A stretch of 55,455 nt of DNA from Candidatus Aerophobus profundus SCGC AAA252-L23 (GCA_000402295.1 AQRW01000190.1:1-55455), one strand, 5' to 3'; shown: positions 43,122 to 52,006, numbered from the stretch's first letter. Notes: generated by a model not told the origin, from the letters alone. Translations and numbers: made by a program.

Positions 43122-43218
43122 TGTCAAGTGACACGTATCCTTACAAATGTCAAATGACAGCATCTCTTACGAGGTTGGGAACACCAACTCTTACGAATTA
43201 TTGCTCAAAGGAAAATTT
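43122..43218. repeat. Probable insertion-sequence end, copy 4
   Basis: TGTCAAGTGACACGTATCC, then TGTCAAATGACAGCATCTCT and GAACACCAACTCTTACGAAT; matches 27371-27450 with an extra unit. Confidence 0.65.
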
Positions 43219-43291
43219 CGGTATTCTTATGCTTCCTGGTATGACAAGACAGCCAGAGAGAGGTATACTATAGTTCGGTTACATTTAAGGG

Positions 43292-43372
43292 TCCGATAAA
43301 TCGAACCGCTACAATATGGGGCTTTCTCAGCGGTACGCTAGAGAAGGGGAGTTTAAAAGCTCCCCTTCCTGT
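43292..43372. repeat. TCCGATAAATCGGA-type repeat, copy 2, and a hairpin
   Basis: TCCGATAAATCGAA then CCGCTACAATATGGGG; 43344-43372 folds as GAAGGGGAG-TTTAAAAG-CTCCCCTTC. Confidence 0.7.
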
Positions 43373-43549
43373 TTAGGGCTACCAATCAAGGCCAGAACCT
43401 CGCAATGACAAAAAAGGAAACGTTATGATGAGCTGGTGGAATCAAAAAGTAGACAAGAAAGGCAGAAAGCATATAATACTACAAGTCACTAGCCAAGTGT
43501 GATTAGCCAGGAAAGAAATGAAAAAGGGGATTAAGGAAAGAATAAGATT

Positions 43550-43700
43550 CTTTGGGTCCCTGGTGATCAGGCATAAATAAGTCTTCCCTCAGGGGTGGGG
43601 ATTTCTCTGTCCAAACTTCTTGCTGTCTCTATCCACTGAAATCAATATTTTTGTCCGAGAGACCTGTTAATATCTTTATCTAAGGGTTTTTCTACCTTAC
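43550..43700 (-). pseudogene. hicBA relic with a CCACTG-bounded deletion
   Basis: Bases 43551-43639 match 40383-40473 (hicB 3' end). At CTATCCACTG the sequence jumps to AAATCAATATTTTTGTCCGA, matching 40807 onward (hicA 5' part). The 335 bases between the two CCACTG copies of the intact operon are gone. Bases 43701-43798 hold nothing else. Confidence 0.85.
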
Positions 43701-43798
43701 TTAAACAAAGGGAAAGGGAAAAAGAAGGGCTAAGAATAACCATCCGTTGCCAGAGGTGGAGACATGATAGAGAAGCAAGAATCAAATGAGAAGCGATC

Positions 43799-45700
43799 AT
43801 GAAGAGATGGGTGATGAACCTTTTAGGGGCAGTCCTAAAGAGGACCAATAGGAAGAGGGTCGTCTTCTTCCTGCTCGTTGATGGGGCACTCTTAGGTTTC
43901 TCTCTTTACCTTTCCTTCTGGCTGAGGTTCGCGGGAAGAATTCCTCAGGGCTACTTCAGTGAGTTCTGCACTTATGTTCCTTTATTTGTGGCGGTGAGCA
44001 TATTCTTCCTTTACCGGGAAGGGCTCTACCGGGCCAGTTGGTCCTACATCAGATTAGGGGAAATGGTTAAGCTTGGCCGAGCCTTAACCTACAGCTTCCT
44101 GACCCTGGGGGCCTTTATTCTCTTAATGAGGCACATTCCTCTCTTTTCCGGGTTCCCCCGTTCCGTTTTGCTGATCAACTTGTCGGTGAGCATTCTTCTG
44201 GTAGGAGTTTTTCGTCTCAGCAAGAGAATATACTTTGAGATTCTGCGGAAAAAGCTACCCCGGGAGCCAGCCAAGCAAGAAAGGGCTTTGGTGGTGGGGG
44301 CGGGAGATGCCGGTGAGCAAATCGTTCGACACCTGCTCAACAGGAGTTCTCAGTATCTGCCGGTAGGTCTGGTGGATGATGATTTAGCTCTCCAAGGTAC
44401 CTGCATTCACGGAGTAAAGGTGCTGGGGAAACGAGAGGATATTCCCGAACTGGTCAGGGAATACCAGGTTGATAATCTGCTCATTGCCCTGCCCTCAGCC
44501 GCTTCCAGGAGTATTCGAGAAATTGTCGGGGTGGCAAGGAAAGCGGGAATATCCCAGATCCGAATTCTTCCCAGCTTGAGCGAACTCATCTCTGGTAAGG
44601 TAACTCTTGCTCAGTTGAGAGAAGTGCAACTAAAAGACCTCTTGGCCCGAGAGCCGGTAGAGATTAACATTGAGAGAATATCCAGTTATCTCAAGGATAC
44701 GGTAGTGATGGTAACGGGAGCAGCGGGCTCCGTTGGTTCAGAATTATGCCGACAAATTCTGCGCTTTTCTCCCCGGAGACTGATTTTAGTGGATCAGGAT
44801 GAAACAGCTCTTTTCCATATTCAGCGCCATCTCAAAGAGGTAGCTCAGGGTGAATTGATTACCCGAATAGCTGATGTGAGGTGTCCAGAGAAGATAGAGC
44901 GGATTATTGCTCAATCGAAGACCGAGATTATCTTCCATGCGGCCGCTTACAAGCATGTACCGATGATGGAGGATGCCCCCGATGAGGCGGTTAAAAACAA
45001 TATCATGGGAGTGCTGTCTACCGGAAAAGCAGCTATAAGCCAGGGAGTGGAGAAGTTTGTTTTCATCTCTACGGACAAGGCGGTTAATCCCGTTTCGGTG
45101 ATGGGGATGAGTAAACGACTGGGGGAGCTGGTAGCTACCCTGCTTAACCAGGAGGGAAAGACCTGCTTTTGTGCGGTGAGATTTGGCAACGTACTGGGTA
45201 GTAGGGGCAGTGTAGTACCTCTCTTTGAAGAGCAGATAAGGAAAGGTGGTCCAGTGACGGTGACTAATCTCAAGGCCGAAAGATACTTTATGATTACTTC
45301 TGAGGCGGCCCTGCTGGTTTTGGATGCCGGAGCTCTGGGTAAGGGAGGAGAGATATTTGCTCTGGATATGGGCAAACCAGTGAAGATTATTGATTTAGCC
45401 AGGGAGATGATTAAGCTGTCCGGCCTTAAGCCCGATGTAGACATTCCGATTACTTTTAGTGGTCTTCGTCCGGGAGAAAAGCTCTCGGAGATGGTGTTTA
45501 CTCCGGAAGAGAAGGCCGTATTGACCGAGCATCCCAAGATTCTTAAGATTGAGATGGACAGTCTCTGGCCGGATGATCACTTCCAGAAGCAGTTGGTGAG
45601 GCTAAAGGACCTGGCCGAGCAAGGGGCCGATGGAGAGATTGTCGAGCTGATGCGGAAACTCTGTGAGGAAAGCTTTAAGAGGATAAATCCGAAGCACTAA
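43799..45700 (+). CDS. CapD/FlaA1-type nucleotide-sugar epimerase/dehydratase
   Basis: 633 residues from ATG 43799. Four N-terminal membrane segments (VVFFLLVDGALLGFSLYLSF; YVPLFVAVSIFFLY; YSFLTLGAFILLM; VLLINLSVSILLVGVF). A first Rossmann region has ALVVGAGDAGEQIV (164-177), and a second TGAAGSVGSELCRQI (306-320), FHAAAYKHVPMME, FISTDKAVNPVSVMGMSK (catalytic SM...K in place of SYxxxK) and FSGLRPGEKLSEM. Full-length membrane form (PglF/WbpM class): 4,6-dehydration, often with 5-epimerisation, of UDP-GlcNAc-type sugars. It could feed the DegT aminotransferase at 5.4 kb. Confidence 0.94.
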   Translation: MKRWVMNLLGAVLKRTNRKRVVFFLLVDGALLGFSLYLSFWLRFAGRIPQGYFSEFCTYVPLFVAVSIFFLYREGLYRASWSYIRLGEMVKLGRALTYSFLTLGAFILLMRHIPLFSGFPRSVLLINLSVSILLVGVFRLSKRIYFEILRKKLPREPAKQERALVVGAGDAGEQIVRHLLNRSSQYLPVGLVDDDLALQGTCIHGVKVLGKREDIPELVREYQVDNLLIALPSAASRSIREIVGVARKAGISQIRILPSLSELISGKVTLAQLREVQLKDLLAREPVEINIERISSYLKDTVVMVTGAAGSVGSELCRQILRFSPRRLILVDQDETALFHIQRHLKEVAQGELITRIADVRCPEKIERIIAQSKTEIIFHAAAYKHVPMMEDAPDEAVKNNIMGVLSTGKAAISQGVEKFVFISTDKAVNPVSVMGMSKRLGELVATLLNQEGKTCFCAVRFGNVLGSRGSVVPLFEEQIRKGGPVTVTNLKAERYFMITSEAALLVLDAGALGKGGEIFALDMGKPVKIIDLAREMIKLSGLKPDVDIPITFSGLRPGEKLSEMVFTPEEKAVLTEHPKILKIEMDSLWPDDHFQKQLVRLKDLAEQGADGEIVELMRKLCEESFKRINPKH

Positions 45701-45855
45701 TATCTAAATTTGAAACGATGACTGTCAAGAAGTCCGTTTAGTCTTTGGGTCCTTGAGTTATCGAGTTAAAAGCAATGGGGAGGCTAAAGCGTCTCCTACT
45801 CAAGGAGGAGTGTTGTTGCGAGATTGCCACGTCGCTGCGCTCCTCGCAATAAGCC
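45692..45855. repeat. Dispersed intergenic repeats
   Basis: GAAGCACTAATATCTAA (as at 25374), hairpin GGAGGCTAAAGCGTCTCC at 45779, and GAGATTGCCACGTCGC ... CTCGCAATA at 45819-45851. Confidence 0.65.
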
Positions 45856-45874
45856 TGCAAAAAAAGAGTTATCA

Positions 45875-46282
45875 ATGTTGCTAAGAATAGCACACTTATG
45901 GAATTGGTGGGGAACGGGGGGATGGTTGGGTTTTATTTTTGTTATTTCGTCCCTACCGGTCTCTTCTTTTACCCAGATAAAGGAGAAGTACAGTAATTCC
46001 TTAATTACCCTTATATTCTCTGATCCGGTAGGGCACAGTGGGATGTTTGCTATCCTGGGATTTCTACTCGGCTATAGCCTGGGCAGAACCTTTGCTGAGT
46101 GGGGAATTGTGAAAGTTATTCTCGGAATCTTCTCCTTGGGGTTGGTGCTCGGTTTGGCGACGGAGCTGTATCAAATGCTGCTTATTTCCGGACGTAGCTT
46201 TGAATGGGCGGATTTAGGATGGGATGCTGTGGGTCTGGCGGTGGCTTGCGGAATTTTCGTAGTGGTCAAAAGATACGCTTGA
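45875..46282 (+). CDS. VanZ-like membrane protein
   Basis: 135 residues from ATG 45875; an in-frame upstream ATG at 45824 lies inside the repeat and is rejected. Four hydrophobic segments: WLGFIFVISSLPVSSF, GHSGMFAILGFLLGYSLG, VILGIFSLGLVLGLATELYQ and WDAVGLAVACGIFVVV. The conserved H (GHSG) and E-x-Q (ATELYQM) positions fit VanZ family (PF04892). Small members often sit in glycan loci beside sugar transferases; function unknown. Confidence 0.8.
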   Translation: MLLRIAHLWNWWGTGGWLGFIFVISSLPVSSFTQIKEKYSNSLITLIFSDPVGHSGMFAILGFLLGYSLGRTFAEWGIVKVILGIFSLGLVLGLATELYQMLLISGRSFEWADLGWDAVGLAVACGIFVVVKRYA

Positions 46283-46372
46283 TCGCTGATGAATCGTGCA
46301 TGGTGGGGTAGGACGGTGAGGACCGAGAAAAGTTAACTGACAGATGCAAAAGTTGCTTGCCAAGAGAGGGAA

Positions 46373-47008
46373 ATGAAGGCTGAGGAAGGGGTTAGAGAGC
46401 CGTGGCTGAAGAGACCTTTTGATTTTGTCGTCTCTACCCTGGGATTGTTGTTTTTTTTGCCGGTCTGGACCCTTATTTCCCTGGCAATTTGGGTTGATGA
46501 TGGTCGGCCTCTTTTTTTTAGTCAGGAACGGGCTGGGAAAGGGAGGAGAACCTTTCAAGTGTTAAAGTTTCGTACCATGAAATATCAGGATGGATTAGGT
46601 TATGTCGATGTGGACCTGGAAGAGGATCCCCGGGTTACCAGGGTAGGGAAGGTACTCCGGGGTACGGCAATGGATGAACTTCCCGAGCTGATCAATATTC
46701 TCAAAGGAGAGATGAGCTTTGTGGGACCCCGGGCTCTGCCGTTTGTCATTGAAGATGAGGAACAATGGCGCTATAAGACTTTGGCCGAGGTACCCGGCTA
46801 TGAGTTGCGCAGTCGGGTTCGTCCCGGGCTGACCGGACTGGCCCAGATTTATGCGCCCAAGGATGCCTCCCGGCGTTGGAAGTTTCGTTACGACAATCTT
46901 TATGTTAGGAATATGAGTTTTTTCTTTGATCTGAAGTTGATGTTTATTTCTTTATGGACCACGCTGAAAGGGAAGTGGGAGTATCGGGGGAAGAAGACGC
47001 AAAGGTAG
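46373..47008 (+). CDS. Initiating sugar-phosphate transferase (bacterial sugar transferase family)
   Basis: 211 residues from ATG 46373 with GAGAGGG six bases upstream. LKRPFDFVVSTLGLLFFLPV is the reentrant membrane helix. FFSQERAGKGRRTFQVLKFR, TAMDELPELINILKGEMSFV (catalytic DE), GPRALP, RPGLTGLAQI and YDNLYVRNMSFFFDLKLMF follow. Monotopic PglC/WcaJ C-domain type without the four-helix N-terminal part. It loads the first sugar phosphate onto undecaprenyl phosphate, starting the repeat unit. Confidence 0.94.
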   Translation: MKAEEGVREPWLKRPFDFVVSTLGLLFFLPVWTLISLAIWVDDGRPLFFSQERAGKGRRTFQVLKFRTMKYQDGLGYVDVDLEEDPRVTRVGKVLRGTAMDELPELINILKGEMSFVGPRALPFVIEDEEQWRYKTLAEVPGYELRSRVRPGLTGLAQIYAPKDASRRWKFRYDNLYVRNMSFFFDLKLMFISLWTTLKGKWEYRGKKTQR

Positions 47009-47085
47009 AGATGGCCACGTCACTGTGTTCCTCGCAATGACAACGGTGCTTCTGGCAACGATATGACGGAGTCAGCGGAACGTAA

Positions 47086-47328
47086 GCTGGGGTTTGCGGA
47101 TGTCTTGCCGGGATCTTAAAACCCATCTCTCCTCATGTCCTACGCCACACCTTCTCAGTCAACTGCATCAAGAAAGGAATCTCCACCAGAGCTCTGAAAA
47201 GCCTGTTGGGCCACGACAGGTTGACAACTACGGAAATTTACCGTAAGTTATTATCAGAGGACGTGAGGAGGGAATTCTCTAACAGGCCATACATTGAACT
47301 TAAGTATCATGGTAAATCTCAAAAATAG
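47086..47328 (+). pseudogene. C-terminal relic of a tyrosine recombinase/integrase
   Basis: Frame 1 reads ILKPISPHVLRHTFSVNCIK, KGISTRALKSLLGHDRLTTT, EIYRKLLSEDVRREFSNR and ends TAG 47326-47328. HxLRH, LLGHxxLTTTxIY with the nucleophile Tyr in EIY: box II of Xer/phage-type integrases. Everything N-terminal is missing. It directly abuts the small element at 47331. Confidence 0.85.
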
Positions 47329-47330
47329 GG

Positions 47331-47516
47331 TAGTGTCAAACGTTTTATGAAAGAATTCCGGGAGAACATTATAGATAAAGAAAAAAAGGGATCATGTAGG
47401 GGGAGGAAATTATCCTGAATGAAAAGTGGTAGCCGCAGCTTTTAAGCTGCGCAAATAAACGCAGGCTAAAGCCTGCGCCTACCAATTACCAAAAGAATAG
47501 ATTATGTTTGACACTA
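47331..47516. mobile_element. Small inverted-repeat element (MITE-like), copy 1
   Basis: 186 bp with perfect 10-bp ends TAGTGTCAAA / TTTGACACTA, no gene. The body carries REP-like hairpins AGCTTTTAAGCTGCGC and CGCAGGCTAAAGCCTGCG. A second copy at 55159-55380 is nearly identical except for a duplicated hairpin unit. Confidence 0.88.
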
Positions 47517-47542
47517 CTTTTCCAGAAAGAAAGAGAACAAAA

Positions 47543-48520
47543 ATGGGGAAAACAAAAACACTAAAACATTATCTCAAGCTAAGTGAATTCAAATTACAGT
47601 GGAGTATGTTTGCAGTTCTTGCCATAATACTTATAGTATTTATAATTGGGAATCCCAGAGTTTTTCTTGGTTCTAATATTTACTATTCCTTTATGTCCAC
47701 CATTCCCTTTATGGCTATCCTGGCTTTAGCTTTAACACCCGTAGTTATTTGTAAAGAAATGGATCTTTCCTTTCCTTCAATAATGGGATTTTCTGCCTGG
47801 GTATTCGTAAGTTTATGTGCCTCAACCGGAAATCCCACTCTGGCTCTGGTGATTTCTTTGATTACAGGTTTACTGGCCGGACTTTTAAATGGTATATTAG
47901 TGGTGAAAGTTGGTATTCCTTCATTGATAGCAACTATAGGAACAATGTTTTTCTGGAGAGGATTGATTATGGTCTGCAGTGGAGGGATAGGAAAAACGCT
48001 GGTACCTATCAAGGATACAATCCTATTAAAGAGTTTAGTGGGTAGAATAGGAGGTGTTGTTCCAGCTCAGGCTTTATGGACTGTTGGAATAGCCTTTCTT
48101 TTCTGGTTAGTTTTGAATCGACATAAATTTGGTGCTCATATATTTTTTACCGGAGATAATCTAGAAAGTGCCAGAATGATGGGTATACCCGTAAATAAGG
48201 TGAAAATGCTCGTCTTTGCCCAATTAGGATTTTTTTCTGCTTTTGCTGGAATACTGATTAGTCTAGAAGTGTTATATTTTTGGCCCACCACGGGAGCAGG
48301 ATACCTTCTTAGAACAATGGCTTCGGTTTTTCTAGGAGGAACTTCAGTTTTTGGAGGGATGGGGACTATCTTTGGAACCTTCGTTGGATGCATTATCATA
48401 GGATCTTTAGAGGCGGGAATTATTTCTCTAGGACTTATGGGATTTTGGACCCAGCTAGTTTATGGTTTGGTCATAGTTGTTTCTGTTGCAATTCATTCGA
48501 TTTTGAGAAGAAAAACCTGA
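47543..48520 (+). CDS. Ribose-type ABC transporter permease (1)
   Basis: 325 residues from ATG 47543; ATG 47504 lies inside the small element and is rejected. Eight or more hydrophobic helices (FAVLAIILIVFIIGNPRVFL; FMAILALALTPVVICKEMDL; TLALVISLITGLLAGLLNGI). GIPSLIATIGTMFFWRGLIM and SARMMGIPVNKVKMLVF are hallmarks of BPD_transp_2 (RbsC/XylH) permeases. A tandem copy at 48641 is almost identical in long blocks. It imports a sugar or similar solute with the ATPase at 49658. No binding protein is present. Confidence 0.92.
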   Translation: MGKTKTLKHYLKLSEFKLQWSMFAVLAIILIVFIIGNPRVFLGSNIYYSFMSTIPFMAILALALTPVVICKEMDLSFPSIMGFSAWVFVSLCASTGNPTLALVISLITGLLAGLLNGILVVKVGIPSLIATIGTMFFWRGLIMVCSGGIGKTLVPIKDTILLKSLVGRIGGVVPAQALWTVGIAFLFWLVLNRHKFGAHIFFTGDNLESARMMGIPVNKVKMLVFAQLGFFSAFAGILISLEVLYFWPTTGAGYLLRTMASVFLGGTSVFGGMGTIFGTFVGCIIIGSLEAGIISLGLMGFWTQLVYGLVIVVSVAIHSILRRKT

Positions 48521-48640
48521 ATAAGTTCATGGTTCGTTGACCAGAAGACGGGTAGCGAATAGAGAATAGGAAAACTGTCGTGGCCGGTCTGCTGTGGGCA
48601 GGAGTCTAACCACAAAAAAGCTAAAAGAGAAAAAATAAAA

Positions 48641-49603
48641 ATGCTAAAACGTTATCTCAAGCTAAGTGAATTCAAATTACAGTGGAGTATGTTTGCAGTT
48701 CTGGTAGCACTCTTTATGTTGTTTATTATTGGAGATCCCAGAACTTTTCTCGCTCCCGACATTTACTATTCTTTTATGTCCACCATTCCCTTTATGGCTA
48801 TCCTGGCTTTAGCTTTAACACCTGTAGTTATTTGTAAAGAAATAGATCTTTCCTTTCCTTCAATAATGGGATTTTCTGGATGGATATGTCTGGTTGTATT
48901 TACCTCAACCGGAAATATTACCTTGGCTGTAGTAAGCTCTTTGATTACAGGTTTACTGGCCGGACTTTTGAATGGTATATTAGTGGTGAAAGTTGGTATT
49001 CCTTCATTAATAGTAACTATAGGAACAATGTTTTTCTGGAGAGGATTGGTTATGGTTCTGAGCAAAGCAAAGGGAGGATCGCTAGTAGCTGCCAAAGAAA
49101 CAATTTTATTTCAGAGTTTAGTGGGTAGAATAGGAGGTGTTGTTCCAGCTCAGGCTTTATGGACTGTTGGACTAGCCTTTCTTTTCTGGTTAGTTTTGAA
49201 TCGTCATAAATTTGGTGCTCATATATTTTTTACCGGAGATAATCTAGAAAGTGCCAGAATGATGGGTATACCCGTAAATAAGGTGAAAATGCTCGTCTTT
49301 GCCCAATTAGGATTCTTTTCTGCTTTTGCTGGAATAGTAGCTAGTTTCGAAATGTTATATTATTGGTCCACGCTGGGAGAAGTGTATCTTCTCAAAACAA
49401 TGGCCTCAGTTTTTCTAGGAGGGACCTCAGTTTTTGGAGGGATGGGGACTATCTTTGGAACCTTTATTGGATGTATTATCATAGGATCTTTGGAGACTGG
49501 AATTATTTCTATAGGACTTACAGGATTTTGGACCCAGTTAGTTTATGGTTTGGTCATAGTTATTTCTGTGGGAATTCATTCCGTTTTGAGAAGAAAAACC
49601 TGA
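48641..49603 (+). CDS. Ribose-type ABC transporter permease (2), tandem paralogue
   Basis: 320 residues from ATG 48641. Same order of blocks as permease 1 (LKLSEFKLQWSMFAVL, KEIDLSFPSIMGFSGW, KVGIPSLIVTIGTMFFWRGL, GTSVFGGMGTIFGTFIG). Differences cluster in two loops (VVFTSTGNITLAV; LSKAKGGSLVAAKE) and near SFEMLYYWSTLGEVYL, which may tune specificity. The 120-base spacer holds no gene. The pair could form a heterodimeric pore. Confidence 0.92.
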   Translation: MLKRYLKLSEFKLQWSMFAVLVALFMLFIIGDPRTFLAPDIYYSFMSTIPFMAILALALTPVVICKEIDLSFPSIMGFSGWICLVVFTSTGNITLAVVSSLITGLLAGLLNGILVVKVGIPSLIVTIGTMFFWRGLVMVLSKAKGGSLVAAKETILFQSLVGRIGGVVPAQALWTVGLAFLFWLVLNRHKFGAHIFFTGDNLESARMMGIPVNKVKMLVFAQLGFFSAFAGIVASFEMLYYWSTLGEVYLLKTMASVFLGGTSVFGGMGTIFGTFIGCIIIGSLETGIISIGLTGFWTQLVYGLVIVISVGIHSVLRRKT

Positions 49604-49657
49604 CTAATAAATAGCGTATAGCTTTTAATCTATCCGCTGATAATGAGGAGGAATTTA

Positions 49658-50425
49658 ATGGAGGTAAAGAATGAGAAATTAGTACGGATGGTAAATATCT
49701 CTAAATATTTCGGAGAAGTTGCTGCCTTAAAAGAAGAAAATTTTGAGGTGGGATATAATGAAGTTGTTGGCTTAATAGGTGATAATGGTGCCGGTAAATC
49801 AACATTGATAAAAATCCTCACCGGAGTTCACCCGCCAGGTAAAGGAAAAATATATTTTCAAGGAGAGGAAATAACATACCATTCCGTGGAAAGAGCTCGT
49901 GAATTGGGTATTGAAACTGTTTACCAGGAAAGAGCATTAGGAGAGCAGCAAACATTATGGAGAAATATTTTTATGGGTAGAGAAATAACAACTCGTTTAG
50001 GTTTCCTCCAAGTAAAAAAGGCAAAAAAAGAAACTGAGAAGATATTAAAAGAAGTAATAGGATTTACAGCCGTAGGACTTACACCTGATTCAATTGTTGG
50101 AAGATTATCCGGGGGAGAAAAGCAAGGCGTGGCAATAGCCAGAGCTTTGCATTTCCAGGCGAAGTTGATTATTTTGGACGAACCTACTATGGGTTTGTCA
50201 CTTTCAGAGACAAAAAAAGTACTGAATTTTGTAAAAGAGATAAAAGAGCAGGGAAAATCTTGTATTTTTATAACGCATAATATATATCACGTATATCCGG
50301 TTGCAGATAGATTTGTTGTTTTAGATAGAGGAAGGACGGTAGGAGAATTTATAAAGAAAGATATATCCCTGGAAAAACTTGTTAATAAATTATACCTCGT
50401 AGCGAGAACAGGAGAAATAAGTTAA
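49658..50425 (+). CDS. Sugar ABC transporter ATP-binding protein (single domain)
   Basis: 255 residues from ATG 49658, seven bases after GAGGAGG; ATG 49643 is rejected. Walker A GDNGAGKST, Q-loop YQERALGEQQTLWRNIFMG, signature LSGGEKQGVAIARAL, Walker B LIILDEPTMGLS and switch FITHNIYHVY. It corresponds to one half of RbsA/MglA; partners with single ATPase domains exist (FrcA-like). It energises the two adjacent permeases at the inner membrane. Confidence 0.92.
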   Translation: MEVKNEKLVRMVNISKYFGEVAALKEENFEVGYNEVVGLIGDNGAGKSTLIKILTGVHPPGKGKIYFQGEEITYHSVERARELGIETVYQERALGEQQTLWRNIFMGREITTRLGFLQVKKAKKETEKILKEVIGFTAVGLTPDSIVGRLSGGEKQGVAIARALHFQAKLIILDEPTMGLSLSETKKVLNFVKEIKEQGKSCIFITHNIYHVYPVADRFVVLDRGRTVGEFIKKDISLEKLVNKLYLVARTGEIS

Positions 50426-50501
50426 AAGGAAGTAAGCTGACCTCAATAAGGATGTTGTCAGCTATTGGTTTGACCAAGAGAAAAATGAGGACTTGACTTC
50501 A

Positions 50502-51521
50502 ATGTTTAAGAAAATTTTCGTAATGGGCGCAGGTATGTTTGGCTTTGTTCTGGCGCGGTATTTAGCCCAAAAATACCGCGAGAATAAAATTATGCTGTAT
50601 GATTGCAAGCAATCTTTATTGGAGTATTTGAGAGAAAAGAGGAGCCATCCCCTTCATTTTCCGGAATTTCCTCTTCCTTCTAACGTATGCCCCAGTAAAG
50701 ATTTGCGGCAAATTTTAGCTATGTCAGAAATTATCCTCCTGGCAGTGCCCACCCAGGCCGTGAGGCAAGCAGCTAAAAAGATAAATTCTTATCTCACTCA
50801 TCCCCTGGTTATAGTAAACGTGGCTAAGGGATTAGAGATGAACTCGGGAAAAAGAATCTCCGAGATTATCCAGGAAGAAATCAACGGAGAATATGTTTAC
50901 GCCGTTCTTTCCGGAGGTACCATAGCGGGAGAAATGATCAAGGGTAGTCCGGTAGCCATGGAGGTTGCCTGCCAAAATGAAGAAATTTCCCGGGAGCTTC
51001 AAGTAATTTTCTCCAGTAATAAACTGAGAGTTTACCGCAACGAGGATATCATCGGCGTAGAATTGGCCGGAGCCTTGAAGAATCCTCTATCTATCGCTTC
51101 TGGTATAGCTCAGGGACTGGGTTTTGGATTTAGTACTACCAGTGCCCTGGTATCCAGAGGAAGTCTAGAAATTAAAAGAATGGCTTTGAGTCTCGGTGCT
51201 CAAGAAAAAACCTATTCTCTGGGCGGCCAGGCGGCCATGGGAGATATAATGACCAGTTGTTTCGGCCCTACGCGAAACCGACAATTTGGAGAGTTAATCG
51301 CCAAGGAAAACTCGGTGACCAAGGCCCTGGAAGTTATGAAAAGAGAGGGAAAATTAGTGGAGGGTTATTTCACCAGTAAAGCAGTCAATCACTTGGCTTT
51401 AAAGGCAGGTATTGAAATGCCTGTTCAGCAGCAAGTTTTTCAGATTCTCTATCAAAGACGAAAGCCCCGGGAAGCCCTGGAAAACCTTATGTTAAGAAAA
51501 CTCAAACCCATATCTAAGTAA
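50502..51521 (+). CDS. GpsA-like NAD(P)-dependent glycerol-3-phosphate dehydrogenase
   Basis: 339 residues from ATG 50502, with GAGG 11 bases upstream; TTG 50493 is too close to it. FVMGAGMFGFVLARYLAQKY is the Rossmann turn. ILLAVPTQAVR, VNVAKGLEM, VLSGGTIAGEM and VELAGALKNPLSIASGIAQG (catalytic Lys) follow, then FGPTRNRQFG and VEGYFTSKAVNHLA. Length and blocks fit GpsA, but position among transport genes and the TI in place of PS after SGG leave open a related polyol-phosphate dehydrogenase. Cytoplasmic. Confidence 0.85.
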   Translation: MFKKIFVMGAGMFGFVLARYLAQKYRENKIMLYDCKQSLLEYLREKRSHPLHFPEFPLPSNVCPSKDLRQILAMSEIILLAVPTQAVRQAAKKINSYLTHPLVIVNVAKGLEMNSGKRISEIIQEEINGEYVYAVLSGGTIAGEMIKGSPVAMEVACQNEEISRELQVIFSSNKLRVYRNEDIIGVELAGALKNPLSIASGIAQGLGFGFSTTSALVSRGSLEIKRMALSLGAQEKTYSLGGQAAMGDIMTSCFGPTRNRQFGELIAKENSVTKALEVMKREGKLVEGYFTSKAVNHLALKAGIEMPVQQQVFQILYQRRKPREALENLMLRKLKPISK

Positions 51522-51601
51522 TAATTCTTGTTTTCGGTTGAACTTGTTCCAAAATACGGCGGGATCCTACAGTGGCCGGACTATAATGGTGAGACTTAAC
51601 C

Positions 51602-52006
51602 TTGAAGATAGTGATTGATACGGGTATTTTGGTGGCCAGTCTCTGGGAAGGAAAGTCGCGAGTGGTGATGGATCTCTGGGAAAAAGGAGAGCTGACCCTC
51701 TGTGTCTCCAGGGCTATTCTGAAAGAATATCTATATATATTGCCTCGGTTTAGTCTTTTCCGGAGAGAAACAGAAGAACTGCTAAGATTGTTGGAAGCAA
51801 AAAAGAATATAGAGATGGTCAGCCCTTCCCAGAGAATAAAGGTTATCAAGGATGACCCGGCGGACGATAAGTTTTTGGAGTGCGCTCTAGAAGGCGGGGC
51901 GGAATATATTATCTCTGCCGACAAACACCTGGCTAACTTGAGAGAGTACCAGGGAGTAAAAATAGTCCCTTCCGGGCGCTTCTTAAGAGAAATAGGCCAT
52001 AAATAA
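51602..52006 (+). CDS. PIN-domain toxin (PIN_3 type)
   Basis: 134 residues from TTG 51602. KIVIDTGILVASLWEGKSRV (first Asp), VSRAILKEYLYILPRF (Glu), IKDDPADDKFLECALEGGAE and YIISADKHLANL (further Asp). This is the putative-toxin PIN subfamily. No antitoxin lies directly before it: 80 bases separate it from gpsA and hold no frame of useful length. A solitary or unpaired member. Confidence 0.82.
   Translation: MKIVIDTGILVASLWEGKSRVVMDLWEKGELTLCVSRAILKEYLYILPRFSLFRRETEELLRLLEAKKNIEMVSPSQRIKVIKDDPADDKFLECALEGGAEYIISADKHLANLREYQGVKIVPSGRFLREIGHK

Noticed and set aside
26800..43700. Possible CRISPR array among the many short repeats
   Set aside because: Repeats are dispersed and irregularly spaced, with no uniform spacer length and no cas gene.
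44947..45537. 196-codon minus-strand frame opposite the CapD-type gene
   Set aside because: It lies wholly inside a well-supported + strand gene, shows no family motifs, and reflects codon use of that gene.
45824..45874. Upstream in-frame ATG for the VanZ-like gene
   Set aside because: It falls in a dispersed repeat (MPRRCAPRNKPA is translated repeat sequence); ATG 45875 fits the family start.
47504..47542. Upstream ATG for permease 1
   Set aside because: It lies inside the terminal repeat of the small element; ATG 47543 matches the start of permease 2.
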